From an uncultured Clostridia bacterium (GTDB lineage: Bacteria > Bacillota > Clostridia > Oscillospirales > Acutalibacteraceae), in NCBI GenBank assembly GCA_946628455.1, contig CAMOWP010000018.1, positions 1 to 19,252 of the forward strand: DNA of 19,252 bases, given 5' to 3'. Below the pieces are notes generated by a model. It was not told the DNA's origin and searched no databases. It saw only the letters and a list, made by a program, of their open reading frames with translations. Both the position numbers and the translations under genes were made by a program. Below, piece by piece: positions 8,222 to 15,239 of the stretch; position 1 is the stretch's first letter; the number at the start of each line of letters is the position of its first letter.

Positions 8222-8737
8222 ATGAAAAAATTGCTTTCAATTATCCTTTCGCTCGTTATGATGGTTTCAGTAGGCGCTCTTTCAGTTACCGCTTTTGCTG
8301 AAACAGTAGGCAGCATCGAAACTACTGAGCCTGTTACTAAGAATAAGATTATCCCTCAGGTAAACGGTAATAACTCAAATGACGTTACCTGGGAGTGGGT
8401 ATCTGAAAATCCGAAGCAGATTAAGTTCACTTATACCGGCGACGGCACTCTTGAATCATGGGATTTCGGCGACCTTGAAGAGGGCGTAGATTATAAGGTT
8501 ATTGACGAAGGCGATAACACTATCACTATCGAGCTTCTTGACCAGAATTATGACGGCGATATCATTGCTAACGCTGTTGTTGATGAGGAAGAAGAGGAAA
8601 CTACCAAAGCCGGAACAACAACTAAGCAGAACAAGAGCCAGACCTCACCTAAGACCGGTGCAGCTGCAGCTGCTGGCATCGCTGCTATGGGTGCAGGCGT
8701 AGCTATCCTTACTGCTCTTAAGAAGAAGGAAGACTGA
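8222..8737 (+). CDS. Secreted surface protein with SPKTG-type sortase signal (predicted sortase B substrate)
   Basis: A 171-residue protein translated from the ATG at 8222, seven bases after TGAGGTG. It has a classic signal peptide (Lys-Lys, hydrophobic core, likely cleavage after AFA at residue 26), a beta-rich domain of about 75 residues (WEW at 57-59, D/E-rich strands, DQNYDGDIIA at 107-116), a Thr/Lys/acidic linker (121-140) and a C-terminal cell-wall sorting signal: SPKTG at 142-146, an Ala/Gly-rich hydrophobic helix and KKKED. (S/P)PxTG motifs are the known substrates of Clostridioides difficile sortase B, and a class B sortase gene follows directly. The strong promoter, restricted codon use and terminator before the sortase suggest this is the abundant partner. 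The function of the domain is unknown. Confidence 0.85.
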   Translation: MKKLLSIILSLVMMVSVGALSVTAFAETVGSIETTEPVTKNKIIPQVNGNNSNDVTWEWVSENPKQIKFTYTGDGTLESWDFGDLEEGVDYKVIDEGDNTITIELLDQNYDGDIIANAVVDEEEEETTKAGTTTKQNKSQTSPKTGAAAAAGIAAMGAGVAILTALKKKED

Positions 8738-8753
8738 TTTACAGCAATTTTAT

Positions 8754-8781
8754 AACCCGTAACTCATGTTACGGGTTTTTT
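8754..8781 (+). terminator. Terminator/attenuator between substrate and sortase genes
   Basis: A perfect 10-base stem (8754-8763 with 8768-8777), four-base loop TCAT and a T run. The sortase ribosome site starts five bases later and no separate promoter is evident, so partial read-through probably sets a high substrate-to-sortase ratio. Confidence 0.88.
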
Positions 8782-8797
8782 GTTTAGGAGACTGATT

Positions 8798-9619
8798 ATG
8801 TCAGATAATTATAAAGATAATCTTGATGAGGAATTCGAGGAAGAGCGTTCAAACAAAAGGGGTGCGCGCATACTGCTGATTATCGTTGCGGTTGTTCTTA
8901 TCGTTTTCGGTGCGGCGTATTCGGGATATTATATGTATTCTCAGTACAGCGCCTCACAGGAAAGCGAGCAGTACACGCAGGTGCAGGTGACCGAGGCTGA
9001 AACGGGAAAGGATAAAAAGGTTAAAAATCCCGTTAATTTCAAAAAGCTTCAAAAACAAAATGAAGATATTTATGCCTGGATTAAGGTGCCTGAAACAAAG
9101 GTTGATTACCCGATAGTTCAGTCGCCTTCAAGCGATGAGTTTTATCTTAAGCACAGCGCGCTTACAAGAAACTGGGCAGCAAGCGGAGCAATTTACACTG
9201 AGATGTGTAATTCAAAAAGTTTTAAAGACAGGGTAACGGTAATTTACGGTCATAACGGCTATTCGGATACTATGTTCACAACGCTGCATAAATTTGAAAG
9301 CAAGGAGTTTTTTGATAAAAACGATAAGTTCTATATTTACACTCCTAAGGCTAAGCTGACCTACAGGATTGTTTCCGCCTTCAAGTATGATAACAGGCAC
9401 ATTATGAACACCTATCAGTTCCTTGATAATCAGGTTTTTGAGGAGTTTCTTAAAACAGTTCAGCATCCTCAGTCAACGCTTAAAAATGTAAGAAAAAATC
9501 TTGACAAACCGCTTGCGTTAGATGATAATATAGTCATACTTTCAACGTGTATAAAAAACCAGAAAAGCAACAGATATTTAGTTTGTGGGGTATTAGTAAA
9601 AAATGAAAAAACCTATTGA
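8798..9619 (+). CDS. srtB: Class B sortase
   Basis: A 273-residue protein with a charged cytoplasmic N-terminus (EEFEEER-rich), one membrane helix (about 24-45) and an extracellular sortase domain. The catalytic triad is visible: His152 in VIYGHN, Cys251 in ILSTC and Arg259 in SNRYLVCG. The class B features are the opening YAWIKVPETKVDYPIVQ-type strand, the long insert before the His and the IL-STC context. It cleaves a sorting motif between Thr and the next residue and joins the protein to peptidoglycan; SPKTG in the preceding gene product is the obvious substrate. Start choice: AGGAG at 8786-8790 is seven bases from the ATG at 8798; the earlier in-frame TTG lies in the terminator tail. The gene overlaps the LCP gene by 17 bases. 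Confidence 0.93.
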   Translation: MSDNYKDNLDEEFEEERSNKRGARILLIIVAVVLIVFGAAYSGYYMYSQYSASQESEQYTQVQVTEAETGKDKKVKNPVNFKKLQKQNEDIYAWIKVPETKVDYPIVQSPSSDEFYLKHSALTRNWAASGAIYTEMCNSKSFKDRVTVIYGHNGYSDTMFTTLHKFESKEFFDKNDKFYIYTPKAKLTYRIVSAFKYDNRHIMNTYQFLDNQVFEEFLKTVQHPQSTLKNVRKNLDKPLALDDNIVILSTCIKNQKSNRYLVCGVLVKNEKTY

Positions 9620-11057
9620 TCCCAATCTTGGCGACGCGCTTGATGAAGAGCTCCTCCTCGGCGGCTCTGACAAGGAAATTTCAATAGAGGAATTCGGCTT
9701 TAACGATTATTCGGAGCCCTCTGCCGAGCCAAAGTTTTCGGTTAAGGATAAGGATACGGGCGAGGAAATAGACCTTAAGGAAAAGGCAAAGCCTGCCGCT
9801 ATGGACCCGGATAAGGAATATTATCACCATCATCACCATCATCACCATTCGTCCGACGGCTCCGGCAGTTCTTCGGGAAGCTCGCACCATTCTTCAGGCA
9901 GCTCGCATCACTCCTCGAGCGGTTCACATCACTCCTCGGGAAGCTCGCATCACTCCTCGGGAAGCTCACATCACTCCTCGGGAAGCTCGCGCCGTTCTTC
10001 AGGCAGTTCGCATCACCACCATCATCACTCCTCAAAAAAGAACAAGAAAAAGCTTCCTGTTCCCGCAAAGATTGCAATCGGCGTTTTAATTGCAATATTC
10101 ATTTTTACCGCGGTTGGCGTGGGAACGTTCCTTGCTCTTATGTTAAACGGTAAAAGCGATATGAAGCCTGATACAAGCGGCAGCGAATATCAGGAGACGA
10201 TTGAGTATAAAGGCCATACCTATAAATATAACGAGGATATCCTCGCAATCGGCTTTATGGGTATTGATCAGCGCGAAATGAAAACCTCGCAGGAAACAAA
10301 TTTCGTCGGTGCAGCCGATGCGGACGTTGTTCTTGCAATAGATTCCAAAACGGGAAAAACAAAGGCTATTTCAATCCCGCGTGACACGATGGTTGAAATT
10401 GAGGTTTATACCGCAAGCGGAGTTTACCTCAGAACGCAGAAGGCTCAGCTCTGCCTTGCCTATGCTTACGGCGACGGAGGAACTAAAAGCTGCCAGAACA
10501 CTGTCGGCGCTATGAGCAGAGTCCTACTCGGAGTTCCTATTTCAAAGTATTTTGCCCTTAATCTTGACGGCATAAAACCGCTTAACGACGCAGTCGGCGG
10601 GGTAACCGTTGATTCCCTCTTCGATTTTGAGGACCAGGGAATTAAAAAGGGCGATACGGTAACTCTTCACGGCGATATGGCGGAAATGTATGTCAGACGC
10701 CGCAGCATGGAGGACATTAACGCTTCCCTCAACCGTGTTGAGAGACAGACGCAGTATATTAAAGCGTATGCCGCTCAGGTTGTTCCTGCAGCCATGAAGG
10801 ATTTCGGCATAGTGAGAGACCTTTATAACACGGGAAAGGATTTTTCCATTTCAAACATTTCAATGAGCAATGTAACTTATATGGGTACTTTGCTTCTGTC
10901 GAGAAATATAACAGATTTTGAAACGAGAACAATCAAGGGCGAAATGAAGGCTTCAAAGGACCCTGTTCTTGACGGCGTTGTTCACGCTGAGTTTTATCCT
11001 GATGAGGATGACTTAACCGAGGCGGTGCTTGACGCATTTTATACACAGATAGATTAA
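9603..11057 (+). CDS. LCP (LytR-CpsA-Psr) family protein with a histidine-rich N-terminal repeat segment
   Basis: A 484-residue type II membrane protein. Residues 1-74 are acidic; 75-142 hold eight consecutive His, then Ser/Gly/His heptads (SSHHSSG type) and six His, 24 His in all; a Lys-rich stop (145-150) precedes one helix (about 154-181); an extracellular LCP domain follows. LCP hallmarks are DADVVLAID (239-247), SIPRDT with Arg260/Asp261, and NRVERQ with Arg378 and Arg381, residues that bind the polyprenyl-pyrophosphate donor. LCP enzymes attach teichoic acids or other glycopolymers to peptidoglycan. The His segment precedes the helix and should be cytoplasmic, where it could bind Ni, Zn or Co. 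The start overlaps the sortase gene by 17 bases with a weak GGGG box, so translation is probably coupled to the sortase. A terminator follows. Confidence 0.85.
   Translation: MKKPIDPNLGDALDEELLLGGSDKEISIEEFGFNDYSEPSAEPKFSVKDKDTGEEIDLKEKAKPAAMDPDKEYYHHHHHHHHSSDGSGSSSGSSHHSSGSSHHSSSGSHHSSGSSHHSSGSSHHSSGSSRRSSGSSHHHHHHSSKKNKKKLPVPAKIAIGVLIAIFIFTAVGVGTFLALMLNGKSDMKPDTSGSEYQETIEYKGHTYKYNEDILAIGFMGIDQREMKTSQETNFVGAADADVVLAIDSKTGKTKAISIPRDTMVEIEVYTASGVYLRTQKAQLCLAYAYGDGGTKSCQNTVGAMSRVLLGVPISKYFALNLDGIKPLNDAVGGVTVDSLFDFEDQGIKKGDTVTLHGDMAEMYVRRRSMEDINASLNRVERQTQYIKAYAAQVVPAAMKDFGIVRDLYNTGKDFSISNISMSNVTYMGTLLLSRNITDFETRTIKGEMKASKDPVLDGVVHAEFYPDEDDLTEAVLDAFYTQID
9825..10028 (+). repeat. His-rich tandem repeat within the LCP gene (about 21-base units)
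   Basis: Encodes residues 75-142. It begins with 8 His codons (CAC/CAT alternating), continues with imperfect 21-base units encoding a Ser-Ser-Gly-Ser-Ser-His-His pattern, and ends with 6 His codons. One unit reads Arg-Arg instead of His-His (residues 130-131), explained by A-to-G changes in both codons. Near-identical neighbouring units suggest recent expansion by slippage or recombination. Confidence 0.9.
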
Positions 11058-11065
11058 ATAAAAAG

Positions 11066-11105
11066 AGGAGAGCTCTTGTGTGAATATGCACGGGCTCTCC
11101 TTTTT
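11066..11105 (+). terminator. Terminator after the LCP gene
   Basis: The stem AGGAGAGCTC (11066-11075) pairs with GGGCTCTCC (11092-11100), with one G-T pair, a 16-base loop and TTTTT at 11101-11105. Confidence 0.85.
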
Positions 11106-11137
11106 AAAATGCATATTTATTCTTAAAAATGCATTTT
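11106..11137. repeat. Inverted repeat AAAATGCAT / ATGCATTTT upstream of the nhaC promoter
   Basis: Exact 9-base arms (11106-11114 and 11129-11137) separated by 14 bases, ending 15 bases before the -35 box of the antiporter gene. The position fits a regulator-binding site; no regulator gene is nearby, and chance in AT-rich DNA is possible. Confidence 0.35.
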
Positions 11138-11151
11138 ATTTCATATTTGTT

Positions 11152-11180
11152 TTGACTTTTACGCGTTAATGTGATATAGT
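11152..11180 (+). promoter_or_regulatory. Promoter of the NhaC-type antiporter gene
   Basis: TTGACT (11152-11157) and TATAGT (11175-11180) are 17 bases apart, 35 bases before the start codon; a strong AGGGGGA ribosome site lies at 11201-11207. Confidence 0.75.
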
Positions 11181-11214
11181 AATTTTATTACATTATATTT
11201 AGGGGGAATATTAA

Positions 11215-13056
11215 ATGCAAAAGAGAAAAAGACGCTTTACTTTAGCTGCTCTTCTCGCTGTGGTTTTATGCATGGCTCTGTTCGGCTCAATGTCTGTTTT
11301 TGCCGAGGACGCTCAGCCTGAGCTCACTGCCGCTGCAGGAAACGTTGTAACCGTTGGCGACGGTGAGGACGCTGTAAGCTATGACCTCTCTCTTGAATCA
11401 GAGGATGAGGAAACCGGCAATCTCGGCGCTTCGGAGTATGTTGACAGCTATGCTGACAATCTTCAGGCAGACAGCAATTTTGAAAAAAATATAAAAACGG
11501 CTCTCGCAACGGTGCGTCAGTCAATTAAGCAGTACGCCACCTTCTGGGCGCTGCTCCCGCCGATTATTGCAATCGTTCTTGCGCTTATAACCAAAGAGGT
11601 TTATTCATCTCTCTTCATCGGTATCCTTGCAGGCGGACTTATTTATTCAAACTTTAATTTTGAAACAACAGTCGTTCACGTTTTCAAGGAAGGCTTTATC
11701 GACACGGTTGCCGATTCATATAATATCGGTATTATTATCTTCCTTGTTCTTCTCGGCGCGCTTGTTGCCATGATGAACAAAACGGGAGGCTCGGCTGCGT
11801 TCGGCCGTTGGGCTGCAAAGCATATTAAATCGAGAACGGGCGCTCAGCTTGCAACTATCGCTCTCGGCGTTCTGATTTTCGTTGACGACTATTTTAACTG
11901 CCTTACAGTCGGCTCGGTTATGCGTCCGGTAACAGATAAAAAGAAGATTTCAAGAGAAAAGCTTTCTTATCTTATAGACGCAACCGCAGCTCCCGTGTGC
12001 ATTATCGCTCCCATTTCTTCCTGGGCTGCAGCTGTTGCAGGCTTCGCAAAGGGCGCGGGCGCAGAGAGCGGAATGTCTCTTTTCATCCAGGCAATTCCGT
12101 ATAATTTCTATGCTCTGCTTACAATCGTAATGATGATTTTCCTTGCTGTAACAAAGTTTGACTACGGCCCGATGGCTAAGTTTGAAAGAGCGGCAAAGGA
12201 AAGCGAATCAGTCGAAAAGCTCGAAAAGCTCACGCAAAAGGCAGAGGAAATTTCAAACGACAAGGGTAAGGTTATTGACCTTGTTATCCCCGTTATCTTC
12301 CTCATTATTGCCTGCGTTATCGGAATGATTTATTCAGGCGGCTTCTTCGATTCCGAATCGGAATGCTTCCATAACTTTATTGATTCATTCTCGGAAAGCG
12401 ACGCGTCGGTAGGCCTTGTATTCGGCTCATTTATTACAATTATCTTTGCAGTTATTTACTTTGTATGCAGAAGAGTTATCTCCTTTAAGGACTGCATGGG
12501 CGCTCTTCCCGAGGGCTTCAACGCAATGACTCCCGCAATCCTTATCCTTGTTTGCGCTTGGACTCTTAAAACAATGACCGATTCGCTCGGTGCAAAGATA
12601 TTCATTTCTCAGCTTATTGAGGGACAGGCAGCAGGCCTTCAGCTTATGCTCCCTGCAATTATCTTCCTTATTGCCGTTGGTCTTTCCTTCGCAACGGGAA
12701 CCTCATGGGGAACCTTCGGTATCCTTATTCCGATTGTTCTTTCCGTATTCTCTGCAACAGACGGCCCGATAACAATTATCGCCGTTTCAGCTTGTATGGC
12801 AGGCGCAGTTTGCGGAGACCATTGCTCACCCATTTCGGATACAACGATTATGGCGTCTGCAGGCGGCCAGTGTGACCACGTTAACCACGTTTCAACTCAG
12901 CTGCCTTATGCGCTTACAGTTGCAGGCGTATCTTTTGTAACATATATTATCGCAGGCTTTGTAAAGAGCGCGGCTATCGCTCTTCCTGTAGGTATTGTGC
13001 TTATGCTCGCAACTCTCTTTATTCTCAAAGCAGCGCTTGGAAAGAAAAAAGCTTAA
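11215..13056 (+). CDS. NhaC-family Na+/H+ (or organic acid) antiporter with secretory leader
   Basis: A 613-residue polytopic protein. The core (from about residue 108) carries NhaC-superfamily signatures: FVDDYFNCLTVGSVMRP followed by TDKKKISREKL, the IDATAAPVCIIAPISSW stretch, GTSWGTFGI and GDHCSPISDTTIMASAG. The Asp pairs and GDHCSP segment are the usual ion-site region. Family members exchange Na+ for H+ or for organic acids such as malate/lactate, so the substrate is open. Unusual is the N-terminus: basic residues, a hydrophobic core and SVFAED at 27-32 look like a cleavable signal peptide, followed by an acidic segment (about 31-95) before the core helices. The gene has its own promoter and terminator and so is monocistronic; it lies between the sortase cluster and the GS-like gene. 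Confidence 0.85.
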   Translation: MQKRKRRFTLAALLAVVLCMALFGSMSVFAEDAQPELTAAAGNVVTVGDGEDAVSYDLSLESEDEETGNLGASEYVDSYADNLQADSNFEKNIKTALATVRQSIKQYATFWALLPPIIAIVLALITKEVYSSLFIGILAGGLIYSNFNFETTVVHVFKEGFIDTVADSYNIGIIIFLVLLGALVAMMNKTGGSAAFGRWAAKHIKSRTGAQLATIALGVLIFVDDYFNCLTVGSVMRPVTDKKKISREKLSYLIDATAAPVCIIAPISSWAAAVAGFAKGAGAESGMSLFIQAIPYNFYALLTIVMMIFLAVTKFDYGPMAKFERAAKESESVEKLEKLTQKAEEISNDKGKVIDLVIPVIFLIIACVIGMIYSGGFFDSESECFHNFIDSFSESDASVGLVFGSFITIIFAVIYFVCRRVISFKDCMGALPEGFNAMTPAILILVCAWTLKTMTDSLGAKIFISQLIEGQAAGLQLMLPAIIFLIAVGLSFATGTSWGTFGILIPIVLSVFSATDGPITIIAVSACMAGAVCGDHCSPISDTTIMASAGGQCDHVNHVSTQLPYALTVAGVSFVTYIIAGFVKSAAIALPVGIVLMLATLFILKAALGKKKA

Positions 13057-13072
13057 TAAGTAAATCATTAAG

Positions 13073-13108
13073 AGAAAGCGGACGCTTGTTGTGTTCGCTT
13101 TCTTTTTC
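13073..13108 (+). terminator. Terminator after the antiporter gene
   Basis: An 11-base stem (13073-13083 with 13093-13103, one G-T pair), a nine-base loop and a T-rich tail. The TTGACT box of the next promoter starts within the same stretch. Confidence 0.85.
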
Positions 13109-13137
13109 TTGACTTATTCATTTTTTTCATATATATT
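13109..13137 (+). promoter_or_regulatory. Promoter of the glutamine-synthetase-like gene
   Basis: TTGACT (13109-13114) and TATATT (13132-13137) are 17 bases apart. AAGGAG lies at 13144-13149 with the ATG at 13158, so the leader would be very short, leaving no room for a riboswitch. Confidence 0.65.
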
Positions 13138-13157
13138 GAAATTAAGGAGTGATATTT

Positions 13158-14375
13158 ATGAGACTTAATAAAGAAGAAATAATTAAGTTTGTAAAGGACA
13201 ACAATATTAAATCCGTTAACCTCAGCTTCTGCGATATTTACGGAAGAGAAAAGAATATCGTTATTATGCCCGAGAAGCTGAGCGGTGCATTTGAGCACGG
13301 AATTGCCTGTAATATTTCTGAGGTTAAAAATTTCGGCGAGGGGATTTACAGAAATGTTCTTCTTCACCCTGAATATGAAACCTTCTCCGATATGCCCTGG
13401 AAAGAGGAAAATGACCGCGCGGTAAGGCTGTTCTGCAGTATGACTTATGCAGACGGCACCCCGTTTGACAGAAGGGGAACAAAGAGCCTTCTGAAAAAGG
13501 CGATTGCCGCTGCTGACGAGGAAGGATATGAATTCTTCTTCCTTTGTGAGCTTGAGTTTTATCTCTTCAAGCTTGATGAAAACGGAAAGCCGACCAAGGA
13601 GCCTTATGATGAGGCAAGCCTGTTTGATATTCCGCCTGAGGATAAGTGCGAAACAGTCAGAAGAAAAATCTGCCTTGCGCTTGAAAAGATGGGAGTATTT
13701 CCGAATAACACATTCCATGAGGCAGGCCCGGGCCAGAATAAAATAACCTTCAGTTATACTGACCCGCTCACCGCAGGAAATAACATAACAACCTTAAAGG
13801 CTGTTATTAAAAATGAGGCGGCAAACTGCGGCCTTTATGCTGACTTTTCGCCTAAACCCCTTGCAGACAAGCCCGGCAACGGCTTCCATATAGGAATATC
13901 CGTCAGGGCTAACGACGGTAATAACGCCAATACTGCGTTTGCGTTGTCTGGTATGATGGATAAAATCTGTGAAATGACGGCGTTTTTGAATCCTTTTGAT
14001 AAATCGTATAAGCGTATCGGCAAGCTCGGCGCGCCGATATACGTTTCATGGACAAGCGAAAATCGCGAGCAGCTTTTCTGTGTTCCTGAAACGGTCGGAA
14101 AGTACAGGCTTGTTAAGCTTCGCTCCTCCGATTCAACAGTTAACCCGTATCTTGCGTTTGCGCTTCTGATTTATGCGTCGCTTGACGGAATAAAGAAGCA
14201 AACGGAAATCCCTCCTGTCTCAAATTTTGATTTTGACACCGCTGATGAAAGCGTTGTTTCAGGCTATAAGAAGCTTCCCGCTTCCTTTGAAGAGGCACGC
14301 AGCCTCGCAATGAACAGCGAATTTATTAAAGAGTATGTTCCCGATGACCTGATAAAAATGTATCTTAAGCTTTAA
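13158..14375 (+). CDS. Divergent glutamine-synthetase-like protein with altered metal site
   Basis: A 405-residue protein (class I enzymes are about 440-470) with an N-terminal beta-grasp-like part (SFCDIYGREKNIVIMP) and a GS catalytic fold. Conserved landmarks are Glu131 and Glu133 in CELEFYLF, Glu188 in HEAGPGQ, His244 in NGFHIG and the NPYLAF segment. Three expected active-site acids are changed. The Glu of GPGQxE is Lys195. The Glu of the RVEVR-type motif is Lys320 (VKLRSSDS). The Asp of the FDGSS loop is Asn52. The first two bind the catalytic metals in Salmonella and Bacillus GS. Ordinary ammonia ligation therefore looks unlikely; a gamma-glutamyl ligase with another substrate, or a pseudoenzyme, is possible. 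The ATG at 13158 is eight bases from AAGGAG; the GTG at 13149 lies inside that box. The gene is convergent with the amidohydrolase operon. Confidence 0.75.
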   Translation: MRLNKEEIIKFVKDNNIKSVNLSFCDIYGREKNIVIMPEKLSGAFEHGIACNISEVKNFGEGIYRNVLLHPEYETFSDMPWKEENDRAVRLFCSMTYADGTPFDRRGTKSLLKKAIAAADEEGYEFFFLCELEFYLFKLDENGKPTKEPYDEASLFDIPPEDKCETVRRKICLALEKMGVFPNNTFHEAGPGQNKITFSYTDPLTAGNNITTLKAVIKNEAANCGLYADFSPKPLADKPGNGFHIGISVRANDGNNANTAFALSGMMDKICEMTAFLNPFDKSYKRIGKLGAPIYVSWTSENREQLFCVPETVGKYRLVKLRSSDSTVNPYLAFALLIYASLDGIKKQTEIPPVSNFDFDTADESVVSGYKKLPASFEEARSLAMNSEFIKEYVPDDLIKMYLKL

Positions 14376-14379
14376 AAAG

Positions 14380-14416
14380 CAAAAGCTGTACCGTAATTTA
14401 CGGTACAGCTTTTTTA
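14380..14416. terminator. Bidirectional terminator between GS-like gene and amidohydrolase
   Basis: An almost perfect palindrome: 16-base arms at 14381-14396 and 14398-14413, closing on AATT, followed by T runs on both strands. The convergent genes end just outside it. Its outer stem resembles the terminator at 1389-1423. Confidence 0.9.
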
Positions 14417-14432
14417 TTTATATTTATGTTTG

Positions 14433-15239
14433 TTATAGATTAAATACCTTGATTGCGTTTTCAGAGAGAATTTGCTTTTTTTCTTTTTCGGAATATCCGA
14501 GTGACAAGAAACGCTCAAGCTCAACGGAGGGAGACCACATCGGGTAGTCCGTTCCGAAGAGGATTCTGTCCGTTCCGTAACGCGCGAATATTTCCTTGAT
14601 TTTTTCATCGCTGAGCCAGTGGAAGCTTGAGGAGCAGTCAACATAAAGGTTATCAATTCCGCAAAGCCTTTTTGATGCCTCCTCCCAGATTGACCAGCCT
14701 CCGAGATGTGCGCCTACTATTATTAAATCGGTATATATTTCAAGAATCGGCAGAAGCCTGTTCGGGTTAGAGTTATCATATCTGCTGTCGCCCGTATGCA
14801 TTAAAATCGGGAGCCTTGCCTTTTCGCAGAGCTCATAGATTTTAAGACATCTGTAATCGTCAATCTTAAAGCCCTGAATGTCAGGGTGGAGCTTGACTCC
14901 GTGAAGCCCGAGAGCAATTATCTCCTCAACATCCTTCTGAATATCCTTGCTGTCAGGATGAAGAGTTCCGAGCCCGATAAACTTTCCGCCGCTGTTTTCG
15001 GCGACTCCTGAAATATAATGATTAATGCTTGAAACCTGTTTGGGAGAGGTGGCAACGGACTGGACTATATACCTGTCAACGCCTGCCCTGTCGCCCTCTC
15101 TTTCCAGCATACCGAGCGTTCCGTCTCCAAAGCCGTGAACGTGATAAAAATTTTCAATTGCGCCCTCGGCCTTCTCAGCGATTTTATCGGGGTAAATGTG
15201 GCAGTGAGAGTCAATTACAAGAAGCTTGTTTTCAACCAT
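14433..15239 (-). CDS. Amidohydrolase-2 family metal-dependent hydrolase/decarboxylase
   Basis: A 268-residue TIM-barrel hydrolase. The expected metal and catalytic residues are present: His12 and His14 (DSHCHIYP), His118 (KLHPD), His148 (MHTGD), His178 (GAHLGG) and Asp231 (FGTDYPMW). This is the amidohydrolase_2 pattern (the ACMSD and resorcylate decarboxylase relatives), whose members hydrolyse or decarboxylate small acids; the same fold forms the N-terminal half of fungal FluG/NodGS proteins, which end in a glutamine-synthetase domain. Here a GS-like gene is the convergent neighbour. It is the last gene of the T-box operon: its ATG overlaps the ligase stop in TAATG. The substrate is unknown, but unlike several neighbours the active site looks intact. 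Confidence 0.85.
   Translation of the reverse strand: MVENKLLVIDSHCHIYPDKIAEKAEGAIENFYHVHGFGDGTLGMLEREGDRAGVDRYIVQSVATSPKQVSSINHYISGVAENSGGKFIGLGTLHPDSKDIQKDVEEIIALGLHGVKLHPDIQGFKIDDYRCLKIYELCEKARLPILMHTGDSRYDNSNPNRLLPILEIYTDLIIVGAHLGGWSIWEEASKRLCGIDNLYVDCSSSFHWLSDEKIKEIFARYGTDRILFGTDYPMWSPSVELERFLSLGYSEKEKKQILSENAIKVFNL

Noticed and set aside
9825..10028. Vector-derived His-tag or CRISPR-like array
   Set aside because: The His codons are embedded in an in-frame Ser/Gly/His repeat within a continuous native gene; repeat units are 21 bases with no spacers, so it is neither a cloning tag nor a CRISPR array.
9681..10095. Minus-strand open frames opposite the His-rich repeat, with Arg/Ser/Asp repeats
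   Set aside because: They are simply the complement of the repeat; no start signals or domains.
13068..13718. 216-codon open frame on the minus strand opposite the GS-like gene
   Set aside because: It is antisense to a clearly conserved coding region, has no ribosome site or recognisable domain, and its 3' end runs into the antiporter terminator.
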